Position numbers and translations under genes: made by a program. From positions 23,335,001 to 23,399,000 of the forward strand of contig CM044311.1 in the NCBI GenBank assembly GCA_024291935.2: a stretch of 64,000 nt of DNA, written 5' to 3'. The DNA comes from Okapia johnstoni (taxonomy: Eukaryota > Chordata > Mammalia > Artiodactyla > Giraffidae). Numbering within the stretch: position 1 is the stretch's first letter; every line of letters starts with the position of its first letter. Below are positions 11,655-22,197 of the stretch, piece by piece. The notes beneath the pieces were generated by a model. It was not told the origin of the DNA and ran no database searches. It was given only the letters and a program-made list of their open reading frames with translations.

Positions 11655-12895
11655 TATATATGTTTTACATATTCCACATGGTTATGTTATATGTATGGAG
11701 CCCAGATACCAAAAATTAAGGGCTCAATCTTTCAAGACTGCCCCACATCAGACACTATATATAAATGGGTTTCCCATGTGACTCACACTACTATCTGGCC
11801 AATCACAGTTTTGAGGATTTCCATGACCTATTCCTCAGGTTTGATAATTCTCTACAACAACTTACAGGACTCAGGAAAGTGCTCTACTTACAATTATTCA
11901 GTTCAGTTCAGTCGCTCAGTCGTGTCCGACTCTTTGTAACCCCAGAGACTGCAGCACACCAGGCTTCCCTGCCCATCACCAACTCCCAGAGCTTACTCAA
12001 ACTTATGTCCATTGAGTCGGTGATGCCATCCAACCATTTCATCCTCTGTTGTCCCCTTCTCCTTCTGCTGTCAATCATTCTCAGCATCAGGACTTTTTCA
12101 AATGAATCGTTCTTCACATCAGGTGGCCAAAGTATTGGGGTCTCAGCTTCAGCATCAGTCCTTCCAATGAAGATTCAGGACTGATTTCCTTTAGGATGGA
12201 CTGGTTGGATCTCCTTGCAATCCAAGGGACTCTCAAGAGTCTTCTCCAACACCACAGTTCAAAAGCATCAGTACTTCGGTACTCAGCCTTCTTTATAGTT
12301 CACCTCTCACATCCATACATGACTACTGGAAAAAACAAAACTTTGACTAGATGGACCTTTGTTGGCAAAGTAATGTCTCTGCTTTTTAATATGCTGTCTA
12401 GGTTGGTCATAACTTTTCTTCCGAGGAGCAAATGTCTTTTAATTTCATGGTTGCAGTCACCATCTGCAGTGATTTTGGAGCCCCCCAAACTAAAATCTTA
12501 CAATTTTTGGTTTATTATAAAAGATACAAGTCAGAAACGGCCAAATTGAAGCGTTCTATAGGACAAAGTTTGGAGTTCGAGGGTGCAGAGCTATCATCTA
12601 GCACTACACCTCCTCAGCACATTGATATCCACCAACCCAAAATCTCTCCAAATCTCATTTATAACTCAATGTCTAGTCCCCCTACTCTTCCCAGAAGTCA
12701 GAGGGTCAGGTGGAAATTTCCAACTGTCCAATCATCTTATTGGTCTTCCTGGTGACCAGCCCAAATCAAGAAGTGATTGAGGGGTCCAACTATGAGTTAA
12801 TCTCTATGGCATAAACTCAAGTGTTGTAAAGGGCTCTTTATTAATAATATTAGATGCTTCTACCACTCAGGGAATTCTGAGAGTTTTAGAGGCTG
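11655..12895. mobile_element. Old LTR-like repeat split by BovB
   Basis: Two flanking parts (about 11655-11886 and 12506-12895) read as one old repeat. The left part contains CAGGTTTGATAATTCTC and ACAACTTACAGGACTCAGG. The right part continues with TTGGTTTATTATAAAAGATAC and, near 12807, GGCATAAACTCAAGTGTTG. I recognise it as a common ERV-type LTR but cannot name the subfamily. No retroviral gene is present. Confidence 0.65.
11896..12496 (-). mobile_element. BovB LINE 3' part, antisense, 9-bp TSD
   Basis: Antisense 3' 600 bp, from ATTCAGTTCAGTTCAGTCGC to the ATTTTGGAGCCCCCCAAAC junction. The target CTTACAATT is duplicated exactly at 11887-11895 and 12497-12505. The frames at 11765-12184, 11908-12117, 12196-12549 and 12300-12488 are slices or shadows of this element. 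Confidence 0.95.
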
Positions 12896-12902
12896 TGTGT
12901 GT

Positions 12903-12987
12903 GGAAAAATCCCATGGACGGAGGAGCCTGACAAGTTACAGTTCATGGGGTCTCTAAGAGTCCAGTACAACTGAGTGACTTCACTTT
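12903..12987 (+). mobile_element. Bov-A SINE 3' fragment, sense
   Basis: Only the 3' part of the body remains: AAAATCCCATGGACGGAGG to CAACTGAGTGACTTCACTTT. The head is missing. Confidence 0.8.
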
Positions 12988-13354
12988 TCTTCTGTAGAAG
13001 CTGTGTTAGGGATCAAGGAGAAAATACAATTTTTTTAATACCATGGAGCCCAAGAAAGAACATTCTATTGGTATGAAAGGCTGAAAAACTCTCCTGAGAT
13101 TTACACTTTTCTCAGTGTTCTCAGATTATCCCTGATTCATATTTCAGTATTAAATCATTTGTTAGAACACATTAGAATAGAGAATCCAATATAAGAGCAC
13201 ATCTTTTTTCTCCACTGTCCATGGTCCTCATTCACAGCCTTCCTCATGAAACATCCTTGAGGCTATGGTTCCCTGTCTCAAACACAGGGCATTGTACTAC
13301 CTTAATGTATCTATTTATTAGTGAAAATCATGCCATTCCAAGACCAAGGTAATA
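12988..13354. other. Unassigned interval
   Basis: Nothing recognised between the SINE fragment and the hairpin. Confidence 0.5.
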
Positions 13355-13426
13355 GGAATATAAAAGTTTACAAATTGTCATCAGAACAGCATTTTTCTGA
13401 TGACAATTTATAAACTTTTAAATTCT
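13355..13426. repeat. 72-nt near-perfect hairpin (pre-miRNA-like or MITE relic)
   Basis: Arms 13361-13386 and 13395-13420 are inverted repeats, 25 of 26 positions complementary. The single C/A mismatch (left 13371) would be a G-U pair in a minus-strand RNA. The loop is CAGCATTT. Pairing resumes after one A/A mismatch at 13355-13359 with 13422-13426. I cannot link it to a repeat family. It could be a worn palindromic MITE (TA flanks are present) or a small-RNA precursor; no sign of transcription can be seen from sequence. Confidence 0.85.
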
Positions 13427-13605
13427 GTGTCACAATTTTCAATCTCCTCACTGTGTTCTGGACCAGATTTCTACATGCATCTGTGATGGTTGTAGAAGGT
13501 GAAGTTAGCAATGTTTCAGTTTCTGCTTGCCTTACTGTGGCCACCAACACAACACTCTGTTTTGCTCTGTGGCTGTCTGCTTTACCCATTTAATGTGATA
13601 TCCTT

Positions 13606-13785
13606 GTGCAGGAGATGCAAGAGATGCAGGTTCCATCCCTGGGTCAGGAAGATCCCCTGGAGAAGGAAATGGCAACCCATTCCAGTGTTCTTGCATGGAA
13701 AATTCCATGGACAGAAGAGCCCTACAGGCTACAGTATATGGGGTTGCAAAGAGTTGGACATGACTGAGCACACACACATACACAT
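13606..13785 (+). mobile_element. Bov-tA SINE, sense, 5'-truncated
   Basis: Starts within the head at GTGCAGGAGATGCAAGAG, worn B-box GGTTCCATCCCTGG, body to GGACATGACTGAGC with a CACACACATA tail. The open frames at 13499-13849 and 13532-13900 cross it. Confidence 0.9.
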
Positions 13786-13811
13786 ATATTTTAAACTCAT
13801 GCTTCAAACAG

Positions 13812-13849
13812 ATGTGTGTGAGTGTGTGTGTGTGTGTTTGTGTGTGTAG
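13812..13849. repeat. (TG)n microsatellite
   Basis: About 38 bp of TG with a few interruptions (AGTG, TTTG), close to the SINE tail. Confidence 0.9.
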
Positions 13850-14857
13850 GTTAGGTAGGTAGGGTGGGTATTTGTATTTTATGACTTTTACCTTTTCCAC
13901 CTGGATTATTCTAAAGATGATGGAGAATCTTCATGGGAGGGAAGCTCTCAGGCTCCTTGAAAGTTCTGAGTTGAGGCTAAAATAACCCAGATTTATTCAC
14001 CAAGTAAGGTGAGTCCCTATTACATGTCCTTGGTTATTGTCTGGCTCTCTCAGTCTCATTCTTTGGTCTACCTCTGCACTGACTTTTGAAAATAATATTT
14101 TTGTGTTATTACAAAGCTAAAATTCTTTTCAACTTCTTATGCCAGATGGTCTCACACTCCACATATGTCTCACTGGCAATTTCTCTCCTGTCAAACTCTT
14201 CATTGAATGCCAGTAACCAATCAAGTTCTAGTAATATTGCAGTCTTTAGTTTCACCCCAGGCACCTCTTCATGTGTACCTCCCCAAAGCCTACATTAACT
14301 GTTAGTGTTTTTCAAACTCTCAGAAATTTGATGTTGGAATGCTCCTTTCTTATATTCAGCACATTCAAAGTTTCATCTTTCAGCAGTTACTTTTCTTCCT
14401 CTGTAGAATTCCTTAGTTTTCTCTACCTGATACAACCCAGATGGGGCTACAGGCAGATAAGAGTTAACCCAGCAGACCTGTGATTGCTATTCTTCAAAAA
14501 GCCCATTTGTAAGATTGGTCTTTGGCTGAAATCTGAGATTTAGAAAGGGTTCTGTCATTCCCCAAACTAGTAAGAATGGCTTAATATGCCTAGACTGTTC
14601 GTACAAACAATATGGTTTATACTGAACACTTGCTTTTCTTCTGGGACTCTGGAATTTTGGAATATGCTAGCAGAGGGTGCTTACAGATCAACTTCCAACT
14701 GAAATCCTGGGCACTGAGACCCTAATGAATTTCTCTGGTAGGCAGCATTTTACATATGCGGTCACAGCACATTGCTGGAGGAATTAAGCACATACTGTGT
14801 GACTCAACTGAGAGAGCACCCTTTGAAGCTTGTACCTAGTTTCCTCTGAAAAGACAT
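13850..14857. other. Unassigned interval
   Basis: 1 kb without a recognised repeat. A good donor-like AAG/GTGAGT lies at about 14006-14014, but I see no acceptor with a pyrimidine tract at a sensible distance. The small frames here (14086-14298, 14271-14483) show no recognisable domain. Confidence 0.45.
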
Positions 14858-15266
14858 TGCATTGGTTAGCTTGCACTGCCATGACAAGGTACCACAGACT
14901 GAGTGACTTAAATAATGGAAAATTACTACAGTTCTGGAGGTTGGAAATCACAGAGGAGGGTGGCAGCAATGTTGGGTCTCGGTGAGAACTCTCTTTCCAG
15001 CTTGCAGTTGGACACCATCTCATTATAGCCTCACATGGGGGAGAAATATAAAATATACAGATTGAGATATATAGATTTAGATATAAAGAGCTGTCTGGTA
15101 TTTCTTCTTATAAGGGCCCTAATTTCATCAGATCAGAATTCCACTCTCATGAACTCATCTAATCTTAATCCCTTCCCAAACCTCTAATTCCAGACACCAT
15201 AGTATTGGGAGTTAGAGTATCAACATATGAATTTGGGAAGAATACAGATATTCAGTCCATAGCAGT
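14858..15266 (+). mobile_element. Solo MaLR-type LTR (MST/THE-like)
   Basis: Begins TGCATTGGTTAGCTTGCACT and continues CACAGACTGAGTGACTTAAA, ACAGTTCTGGAGGTTGG, CATGAACTCATCTAATC, ending ATTCAGTCCATAGCA. The order and the TG...CA ends fit a mammalian apparent LTR retrotransposon LTR. No internal genes are seen on either side, so it is read as a solo LTR. The minus frame at 14784-15023 is antisense to it. Confidence 0.82.
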
Positions 15267-15420
15267 TCCCCTACACTATTTTCCTTTGCTAATTTTGCTT
15301 TATCCTTTCACTGTAATGAATTAAAACCTTGGGTATGACTATATATTGAGTCCTTCTAGTAAATAACAACCAAAGACTATATATCAATGATGCCAAAACA
15401 CTATATAAATATATGCTTGC

Positions 15421-15685
15421 CTCTTGAACAACATGGGTTTAACCACACAGGTCCACTTACACATTTTTTTTCCAGTAAATACATAGTTGACCTTCCATAT
15501 CCCTGAGTTTCACACCCACAGATTCAACAAACTGTAAATCATGTAATATTTTTAGGATCTGTGGTTGGTTGAATCTATGGATGCTGAATCTGCATATGAA
15601 GGGCTGAGGATGGGATCTGAATATCTGTTGATTTTGGTATTGGTCCTGGAAAACCAACCCTTCCCAGATATGAATGGACTGATGA
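15421..15685. mobile_element. Tigger/pogo-like DNA transposon fragment
   Basis: Contains CTCTTGAACAACATGGGTTT, then AGTTGACCTTCCATATCCC with CCACAGATTCAACAAAC and the inverted partner GATCTGTGGTTGGTTGAATC. This resembles non-autonomous Tigger-type elements; the subfamily is not settled. Small frames at 15457-15780 lie inside it. Confidence 0.7.
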
Positions 15686-16160
15686 CTGTGTGTGTATATA
15701 CATATACATATATATATATAAAATACATTGTCAAAATATATAATTATACATTATACAATTATATATTATATAATATATAATTATAGATTATATAATACAA
15801 ATTTAATTATAATATAATACAAAATTATGCACATATTTTATATATTATGTCATATATAAATTATATATTATATAAAGTACTATATACTATATATATATAT
15901 ACACAAATATATAAACACACTATATAGTGTATATAGCAAACTAGGAAACTAGGTACTACAGTTCATGGGATCGCAAAGAGTCAGACACAACTGAGCATGC
16001 AAGCATGCACGCACCTGTATATGTATATATATAATGTGCCTATCATATATATATTTCTCATATATATACATATAATATACTTATCACATTTGTGTACCTA
16101 TAAGGTACATTATAGGTATATTTATAGTATAAAATATCACATATGTATAAAAGGTATGAG
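15686..16160. repeat. AT-rich microsatellite cluster
   Basis: Nearly 500 bp dominated by TA/ATATAC repeats with many short palindromes, for example ACACTATATAGTGT at 15917-15930 and the TACCTATAA / TTATAGGTA pair near 16096-16119. It is interrupted by a SINE fragment. Confidence 0.88.
15953..16001 (+). mobile_element. Bov-A SINE tail fragment
   Basis: Only the last 50 bases of a SINE body: TACAGTTCATGGGATCGC through AGAGTCAGACACAACTGAGC. It is embedded in the AT microsatellite. Confidence 0.75.
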
Positions 16161-16561
16161 GCAAATGAGTTAAGTTCTATCAGGAGACTCTTTGCTCACT
16201 TCAGTCATGATCCTTACCTCAGAGATTCAATCAGTATTTTATACACAAGTCAGTGAAAAGATTGGTTAGTTCTTTTGACTTACAGTGCCTACCTTCCTCT
16301 TTTGGCTTTCAAATCTAGTGTCTCTGATGGAAGAGAATGTGCCTAACTTCTCCATTTCTCCTGAGTTGTGAGGTATAGAGCTTTCTGGTTTGATTCATTT
16401 GCAAACCTCCTAATAGATTTTCTGAAGCAAATTCCTTTTTAAATGGATTTAGTCCTTTTTGAAAGCAAAACAAAATGCCAAACTTTTTAGTAATAGTGCA
16501 AAATACTGACTGAATCCCCAAAGTGAGGGATAGTCTGTGAAATTTTAAAGGGAGGTTTTAA
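16161..16561. other. Unassigned interval
   Basis: No repeat family recognised. A 68-codon minus frame (16315-16521) lacks any recognisable domain. Confidence 0.45.
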
Positions 16562-16672
16562 AAACGTGTTTTTTTTTCTTAATTAGTTTATTTTCTATTT
16601 TTTAACTTTACAATATTGTATTTGTTTTGCCATACACTGACATGAATCCACCATGGGTGTACATGTACTTGC
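16562..16672 (-). mobile_element. L1 3' end fragment, antisense
   Basis: T-rich start, then TTTACAATATTGTATTTG, TTGCCATACACTGACATGAA and CACCATGGGTGTACATG, as in ruminant L1 3' UTRs read in reverse. About 110 bp only. Confidence 0.8.
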
Positions 16673-17201
16673 ACTTGCTCAGCAACAATTGAACACATGT
16701 TCTCTGCTTCTTAACCAGCAACCACTTTTATCCAATATACAAGTGAAAAAAGAGATTTGTGAGAGGGGAAATTTTTCTTTAAAGTCAGTACTAGTATTTA
16801 CCCTTTCTGCAACTTCAAGACACTTGTGTATAGTGGGACTGAATTATGAGAATTTTGATGTATTTGTACATGTCAGATACTCATTGATAAATGTAGGTCT
16901 AGAGTTTCTATGGAACAAGACCATAGCATACTGAGAGTTTGGAAGCATGGGACAGTTTAACTCTTGGAACTGTGCCTGACTCCCAGGTAAATCTAAATGT
17001 GAGAGGCAGCTTGGAGCTATCTCTTGATGATAGTAAAACCTCATTTCTAGGCTCCAGGGAGAGCCCCCTTTGTTTCCAAAGTTTGATTTGGCCAAACAGC
17101 CCTTTTCTGAGTGAAATGGCCAGCTCATACAAGGAAACTAAATTAGACATTTTTGACCTTTTCTAAGTGGACTAGCTGTCAAAGTGAGAGAAACTCAATA
17201 G
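16673..17201. other. Unassigned interval
   Basis: Overlapping small frames occur on both strands (16653-17166) but none resembles a known protein, and no splice-site pair stands out. Confidence 0.45.
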
Positions 17202-17204
17202 AAA

Positions 17205-17235
<31 letters not shown>

Positions 17236-17237
17236 AT
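17202..17237. repeat. (AAAT)9 microsatellite
   Basis: About nine uninterrupted AAAT units, so probably length-polymorphic. The minus frame at 17172-17432 reads through it. Confidence 0.95.
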
Positions 17238-17711
17238 GTATATAGTTAACTTCTGTTGTGAGAAATCCCAAGATGAGCTGGTGTATGTATTACGCTGAAG
17301 TCTAGGATGATCTTTGGACAGGAGGGAAGGCATCAGAAGGCCATACATGAGAGAAGCAGACTTCTGACTCAGAGGGACACCAAAGGAGTTATCAATGCCT
17401 TCCATCAAGCAAGGTCTTTTGTTCAATAACAATACTTTTCCCCATCCAAATTTGTCCAGTATATTTGAAATTGCTAGATGTTAAGTGCTTTGAAATTTAG
17501 TCTAATACCTTTTGCTTTTCCCATGGAATCTATCTTCCTTATACTCACATATATTTTTGTACCAGATAATATAGTCATTCTGATTCTAGACAAGCCGAAA
17601 TGGCACAGTAAATATGGATAAATTCTGTTGTTGAAATTCATTAGTTGTGAGAGAAGATTTATTTTTTTCAAACAATGCTTAAATATCTTTTAACTGTTAT
17701 GGCTGTTTGTA
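17238..17711. other. Unassigned interval
   Basis: Nothing recognised. Confidence 0.5.
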
Positions 17712-17720
17712 TTATTTCTA

Positions 17721-17952
17721 TGGGGCTTCCCTGGTGGCTCAGCAGTAAAGAATACGCCTGGCTATGCAGGAGACACCAGAGATGCAGGTTTTATCCTGGG
17801 GTCATGAAGATCCCCTGGAGTAAGAAATGGCAACCTGTCCCCGTATCCTTGTCTGGAAAATTCCATAGATAGAGGAGCTAGGGGGACTATAGTCCATACG
17901 GTCGCAAAGAGCTGGAAATGGCTGGACATGACTGAATATACATACACACATG
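17721..17952 (+). mobile_element. Bov-tA SINE, sense, 9-bp TSD
   Basis: Full length: head GGGGCTTCCCTGGTGGCTC, B-box degraded to GGTTTTATCC, then the body, with GAGCTGGAAATGGCTGGACA showing a small internal duplication. TSD TTATTTCTA at 17712-17720 and 17953-17961. Confidence 0.94.
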
Positions 17953-17961
17953 TTATTTCTA

Positions 17962-19089
17962 CAACATATACATTATTTCTACAATGCCCCAAATGAAAAC
18001 ATTTTTTTTGAAAGGAATCAGGGATTCCTTTAATCATGGATTAAAATCCCTCAGAATTAAGTAATGTTATTAAATTCTTAGTCCAATATCTTTACAGTAT
18101 GTATAATACAACAGGGAAAAAAAGACAGCAATATTTAGAATATCTTCTTTAGAAGTCAAGTTCTCAGGCTGAAACACATTAGTTCAGGAAAGAGTAAGTG
18201 TAGTATTAAGCTGCTGTATATGCTTTTTCTCCCTGTTTTCATCTCATGTAATTTCCTGAAACAATTGTTTTTTTCTGTAAATTACTTAAGCATAAGGCAC
18301 TTAGCGTTTTTACCTGAGGCTTTATTTGAAAGCAAATAAGGCCATTTACTTTTCTGCCCTCACTCTCACCAGCGCCATATTACTTGGCATTGTCTGAAGG
18401 AGCAACTAGTCTCTCATTTAGGCCAATAAGAGAATCACCTGAGGAGATTAAACAAGGACAGCTTCTCTCCAGAACAAATGAGGTCACTCAGCTGTTACCT
18501 AGTGTGGAGAAATCCCAGTTTATCAAAAGGAAAGCAAATTTCCCTTGGGTCAGGGTGTACAGCCCCACCATCATGGCAAATTACCAGAGATGGTCTGAAG
18601 TCAAGGAGTTTAGCCTCTCACATAACACAGTCAGCAAAGGTGAGGCAAGTTTAATATTCACCAGTGACTGGCAAAATATTAATGCTAGAACTTCCATTGA
18701 TTGAGGCTCTTCTCAAAGAAAATTGTATAGAAATGAATCCACAGAGAGGTCAGCTTTCTCATTTTTATGTTATTTTTCTGACTTAAAAAGCATAATGATA
18801 GTGCAATCTTACATCAATAGCTTCCTCTCTCATACCAGTGATAAAGCAGTGTGTTCATTCATGAATTCTCAGGGGAAGTACATAAGTGTGATCACTCATA
18901 TACTTAGCTGTATGCTCCAAGGCAAAATCATTTGCCACATTTGGCTGTTGGTGATTCGGAGGCAGCCTGGTATAAATGGAATAGACCGCAGCTCCATAGC
19001 CAGAGCAGAGGGTTAGGGTATATGATGGAAAGTAAATGCCTTTCCTTTTAACTGCCAAGGTGCTCCTTGGACCTCGGCAAGGTAGCGAT
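17962..19089. other. Unassigned interval with a 106-codon frame
   Basis: No repeat recognised. A plus-strand frame at 18384-18704 (106 codons) and one at 18723-19016 (97 codons) sit in moderately GC-richer sequence. Neither shows a recognisable domain, and the Met starts lack promoter context. They are most likely chance frames, or a worn unknown repeat. Confidence 0.4.
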
Positions 19090-19094
19090 CCCGG

Positions 19095-19205
19095 AGAAAG
19101 AGTGGGATCTAAATTTTGACTCTATTGCTTATTTGTAGCTGTCCTTGGGCAAATTCTTCAAATGATACTTGTCTTAATTTGCCTTAGCTTAAAATTGGGC
19201 ATTGT
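19095..19205 (+). mobile_element. MIR SINE fragment, sense
   Basis: Worn MIR core: ATTTTGACTCTATTGC, TAGCTGTCCTTGGGCAAATT and TTGCCTTAGCTTAAAATTGG, in the expected order of the core SINE. Confidence 0.7.
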
Positions 19206-19274
19206 TTTGAATATCTGCTGAAGAATAATCTCAAAGAAAATTCTTAAGAAGGATGTTCAAAAGGGAAGAGATAA

Positions 19275-19375
19275 GTGTACCTATGACTGACTCACGTTGA
19301 TGTACGGCAGAAACTAACACAGTATTGTAAAGCGATTATCCTTTAATTAAAAAGAAAGTAAAAAAAAAAAAAACT
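19275..19375 (+). mobile_element. L1 3' end, sense, with poly-A
   Basis: Short sense L1 end: GACTCACGTTGATGTACGG, CAGAAACTAACACAGTATTG, AAAGCGATTATCCTTTAATT, then an A-rich tail (19350-19372). It is the reverse orientation of the L1 ends at 16562 and 23215. Confidence 0.85.
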
Positions 19376-20555
19376 GGGTAGTTAAACTTAGCTTTCACTG
19401 TACTTATGACAGATACAAATATCATTCCTGTCACATAGAAAACAATGAGTTGCAGTCATGTATATATATACTAGTTTACAAAGACCTAATTACTATGGTG
19501 GATATCAAAAGGGTAGTCTTACCAAGTGAAAAAGCCAAAGTAGAAATAGAATTATATCAAAAAGTGATCAAGTAGTGAATGCACTTGTGTGAATACCTAA
19601 ATGAGAAAATTGAGAACCCTGGAAGATGACTAATTCTTCTCCATTGAGATTTTTTTTTAAAGTATAAGTAATCTGGTATGTCTTACTTCTTAAACATTCT
19701 GTATACTTCTCCCAGAAACTCTGAGTTGGACAATATTTTTCCTGTAAATAGTTAATAGTACCTAGTCACAAAGCTTTTTCAAAACCATTTAGATGCCACC
19801 TTTGAATCTCTAAGGCATTTTAAATGTTCTTAAATAAGAAATAGTTGTCTAAATTAATTAGAAACTGTAGGCCATCGAAAAAAAGTCAGCTGAAAAGTTA
19901 CCTGTAATCCCTCTACTCAGATAACCAGTTGTATTTTCCTCTTTTTTTGCAATTAGACATTACAAAATGAATATAAGCATCAATTACATATTAAAATTAT
20001 AACAGCAATGAAAATTTTATGGTGAACTTAAGAATACAAAAATATAATATCATTAATATTTATATATATATTTATATAAAGACAAAGTTTTATCTTTGAA
20101 TTCTAGTTCCCTGTTCTTGCTATTTTGAGTTATATTCTTTGTTTCAGAAATGAGGATATAATATAGAAACATAATGTCTATTATAAAAAAAAAACAGTAA
20201 AATGTATAAATTTACATAATCAAGTTATAGTAGTAATGGTAATAATGATACTACTTTGAAATATGTATTTTTTTTTAAAAAAAGCATCTTTTGGGTAGAA
20301 GTGGTGGCCAAAGTTTTTATAAAGGGAATTAGTAAAAAAAGACATTTATCAACAAGTGCTTAAGTAGCCCAATGGAAAATAACAGAAAGCTATAAGTTTT
20401 GAAGTAGAAATTTTTCAAAAACAGTTGGAAGTTCTGCTTAAGTTAAAGTAATTATCCCAGGTTAATTAAGCCTCTGTCAAGGAGCTAGGGTTAAAAAAAA
20501 AGGAATTTGTAGTTTAAAGAGAATTAGGAGTTACACTAGTTTTTATACTTGTACT
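19376..20555. other. Unassigned AT-rich interval
   Basis: 1.2 kb, strongly AT-rich, with short T and A runs (19646-19656, 20265-20283). No repeat family or coding exon recognised. Confidence 0.5.
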
Positions 20556-21058
20556 GAGTGTGTGTTAATCAGTCATGTCTGACTCTTTGTAAACTGTGGC
20601 CCGTTAGGCTCATCTGTTCATGGAATTCTCTAGGCAAGCATACTGGAATGGGTAGCCATTCTCTTTTCCAGGGGATCTTCCTGACCCAGGGATGGAATCT
20701 GAGTCTCCCACATGGCAGGCAGCTTCGTTACCATCTGAGCTACCAGGGAGTGAAAGTTGCTCAGTTGTGTCCAACTCTTTGCAACCTCATGGACTATAGA
20801 GCCCATGGAATTCTCCAGGCCAGAATACTGGAGTGGGTAGCCTTTCCCTGCTCCAGGGGATCTTCCCAACCCAGGGATTGAGCCCAGGTCTCCCCCATTG
20901 CAGGTAGATTCTTTACCAGCTGAGCCACAAGGGAAGCCCAAGAATACTGGAGTGGGTAGCCTATCCCTTCTCCAGGGAATCTTCTCAACCCAGGAATCGA
21001 ACCAGGGCCTCATTCATTGCAGGCAGATTCCTTACCAACTGAACTATCAGGGAAGCCC
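20556..21058 (-). mobile_element. Antisense BOV-A cluster (three units in tandem)
   Basis: Three antisense Bov-A units head to tail: 20556-20749 (starts near CAGTCATGTCTGACTCTTTG, ends GAGCTACCAGGGA), 20750-20940 (starts TGAAAGTTGCTCAGTTGTG, ends GAGCCACAAGGGAAGCCC), and a half unit 20941-21058 beginning inside the body (AGAATACTGGAGTGGGTAGC). This is how dimeric BOV-A2-type SINEs and stacked insertions look. The 107- and 127-codon frames here are SINE sequence. Confidence 0.92.
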
Positions 21059-21320
21059 CTCATAGCTGCCAGGGAAGCCTCATACTTATACTAGTGCAGT
21101 ATACTGGTTAGAAGGTGAGAGACATAATTTTTTGTGCAAATTGCTTCTAAGTCACTCTGTGCCTGTATGCTTATCTGATTAGTTAGGTAGGGCTCAGAAG
21201 TGAGAGGTTGCAAAGCACTATGCTGTGCAAAGTGGGCTTCTTCTGGATCTCTAATCTTTTCTCTATGGAGATTCTGGCTGAATCCGATAAAGGATTATTT
21301 GCAAAGCTAGATCAGCAAGC

Positions 21321-21432
21321 AAAGACAAAGTTGAGGTTTCCCTGATTCCCCTAATAGAGAAAATTACTATGGCCTGAAAGACAAAGTTGAGGTTTCCCTG
21401 ATTCCCCTAATAGAGAAAATTACTATGGCCTG
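21321..21432. repeat. Perfect 56-bp tandem duplication
   Basis: 21321-21376 and 21377-21432 are identical by eye over all 56 bases (unit starts AAAGACAAAGTTGAGGTTTC, ends CTATGGCCTG). No repeat family is recognised in the unit. Confidence 0.95.
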
Positions 21433-22197
21433 AGTGCTTGGGCATGCAGGGTGGTTTATATTCTAGTGGAGGGACATTGACTCCCCTTATTCTTCATTAT
21501 TTGGAGCAAGTGTGAGAAAGTAGATTGTGAACAGGGAAAACAAAGGGAGCTTGATCTCAGGCAGTTTAGAATTTTTATGCCAGCTATTGACAGAGTGGTC
21601 TAGGAGTGCCAGCTGCACAGCACCTGGAGAGCTTGGTCCTCATGGGATGTCACACCCTCTCCTGTCAAGGAACAGCAACAACTTGTTCCATGGGAAGCTG
21701 AAATTGGGCACAGCCCCATCTGATGAGAGAAGGTGGGGCTGGGATAACAAACTCTCAACTCTCTCAACTGGTTCACTAACCAGGGCATTCAGAGTAAACT
21801 TCCAAGGACATTTTTGGGCAAATCTATTCATATCATCACAAAATGAATACAAGCAGACATTCAAATCAAGCCAATTCCTCAATGGAAAAAATTCATAATA
21901 GTACAGCCTTCTTCCTTCGAAGTTTATTCAGAACAATTAGACCAAGACAGTCCTTTGAAGACATGATTGTTTCTGTGGGAAGTTATAGACCAAGATGAAA
22001 TTTTAAGCTTTTGTTTCATCTTTTTTTGTTTCATTTTTTGTTTTGAAAACTCAGAAACAATAAATATCCAAAAAATAAACAGAAATCTTGAAGGGGTATT
22101 TTGAATATTCAGAATATTTGAATAGAAGTAAATGTGAAACAATGTCAGATATAGTCAAAAAGCTACTGAAGTAGATAAAGTAGCCAAGGCTTTGCTT
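21433..22197. other. Unassigned interval
   Basis: A 123-codon plus frame (21527-21898) and two minus frames overlap here. None resembles a known protein, and with three competing frames coding is unlikely. The segment 22009-22060 is T-rich. Confidence 0.4.

Noticed and set aside
13997..14015. Splice donor AAG/GTGAGT as evidence of an exon
   Set aside because: No acceptor with a pyrimidine tract at a suitable distance and no open, conserved-looking segment.
18384..18704. Possible coding exon of 106 codons
   Set aside because: No recognisable domain and no convincing acceptor and donor bounding the frame. Kept only as a note in the interval entry.
20558..21013. Plus- and minus-strand open frames of 107 and 127 codons
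   Set aside because: They lie wholly within stacked Bov-A SINEs; SINE bodies in this family are often open in several frames.
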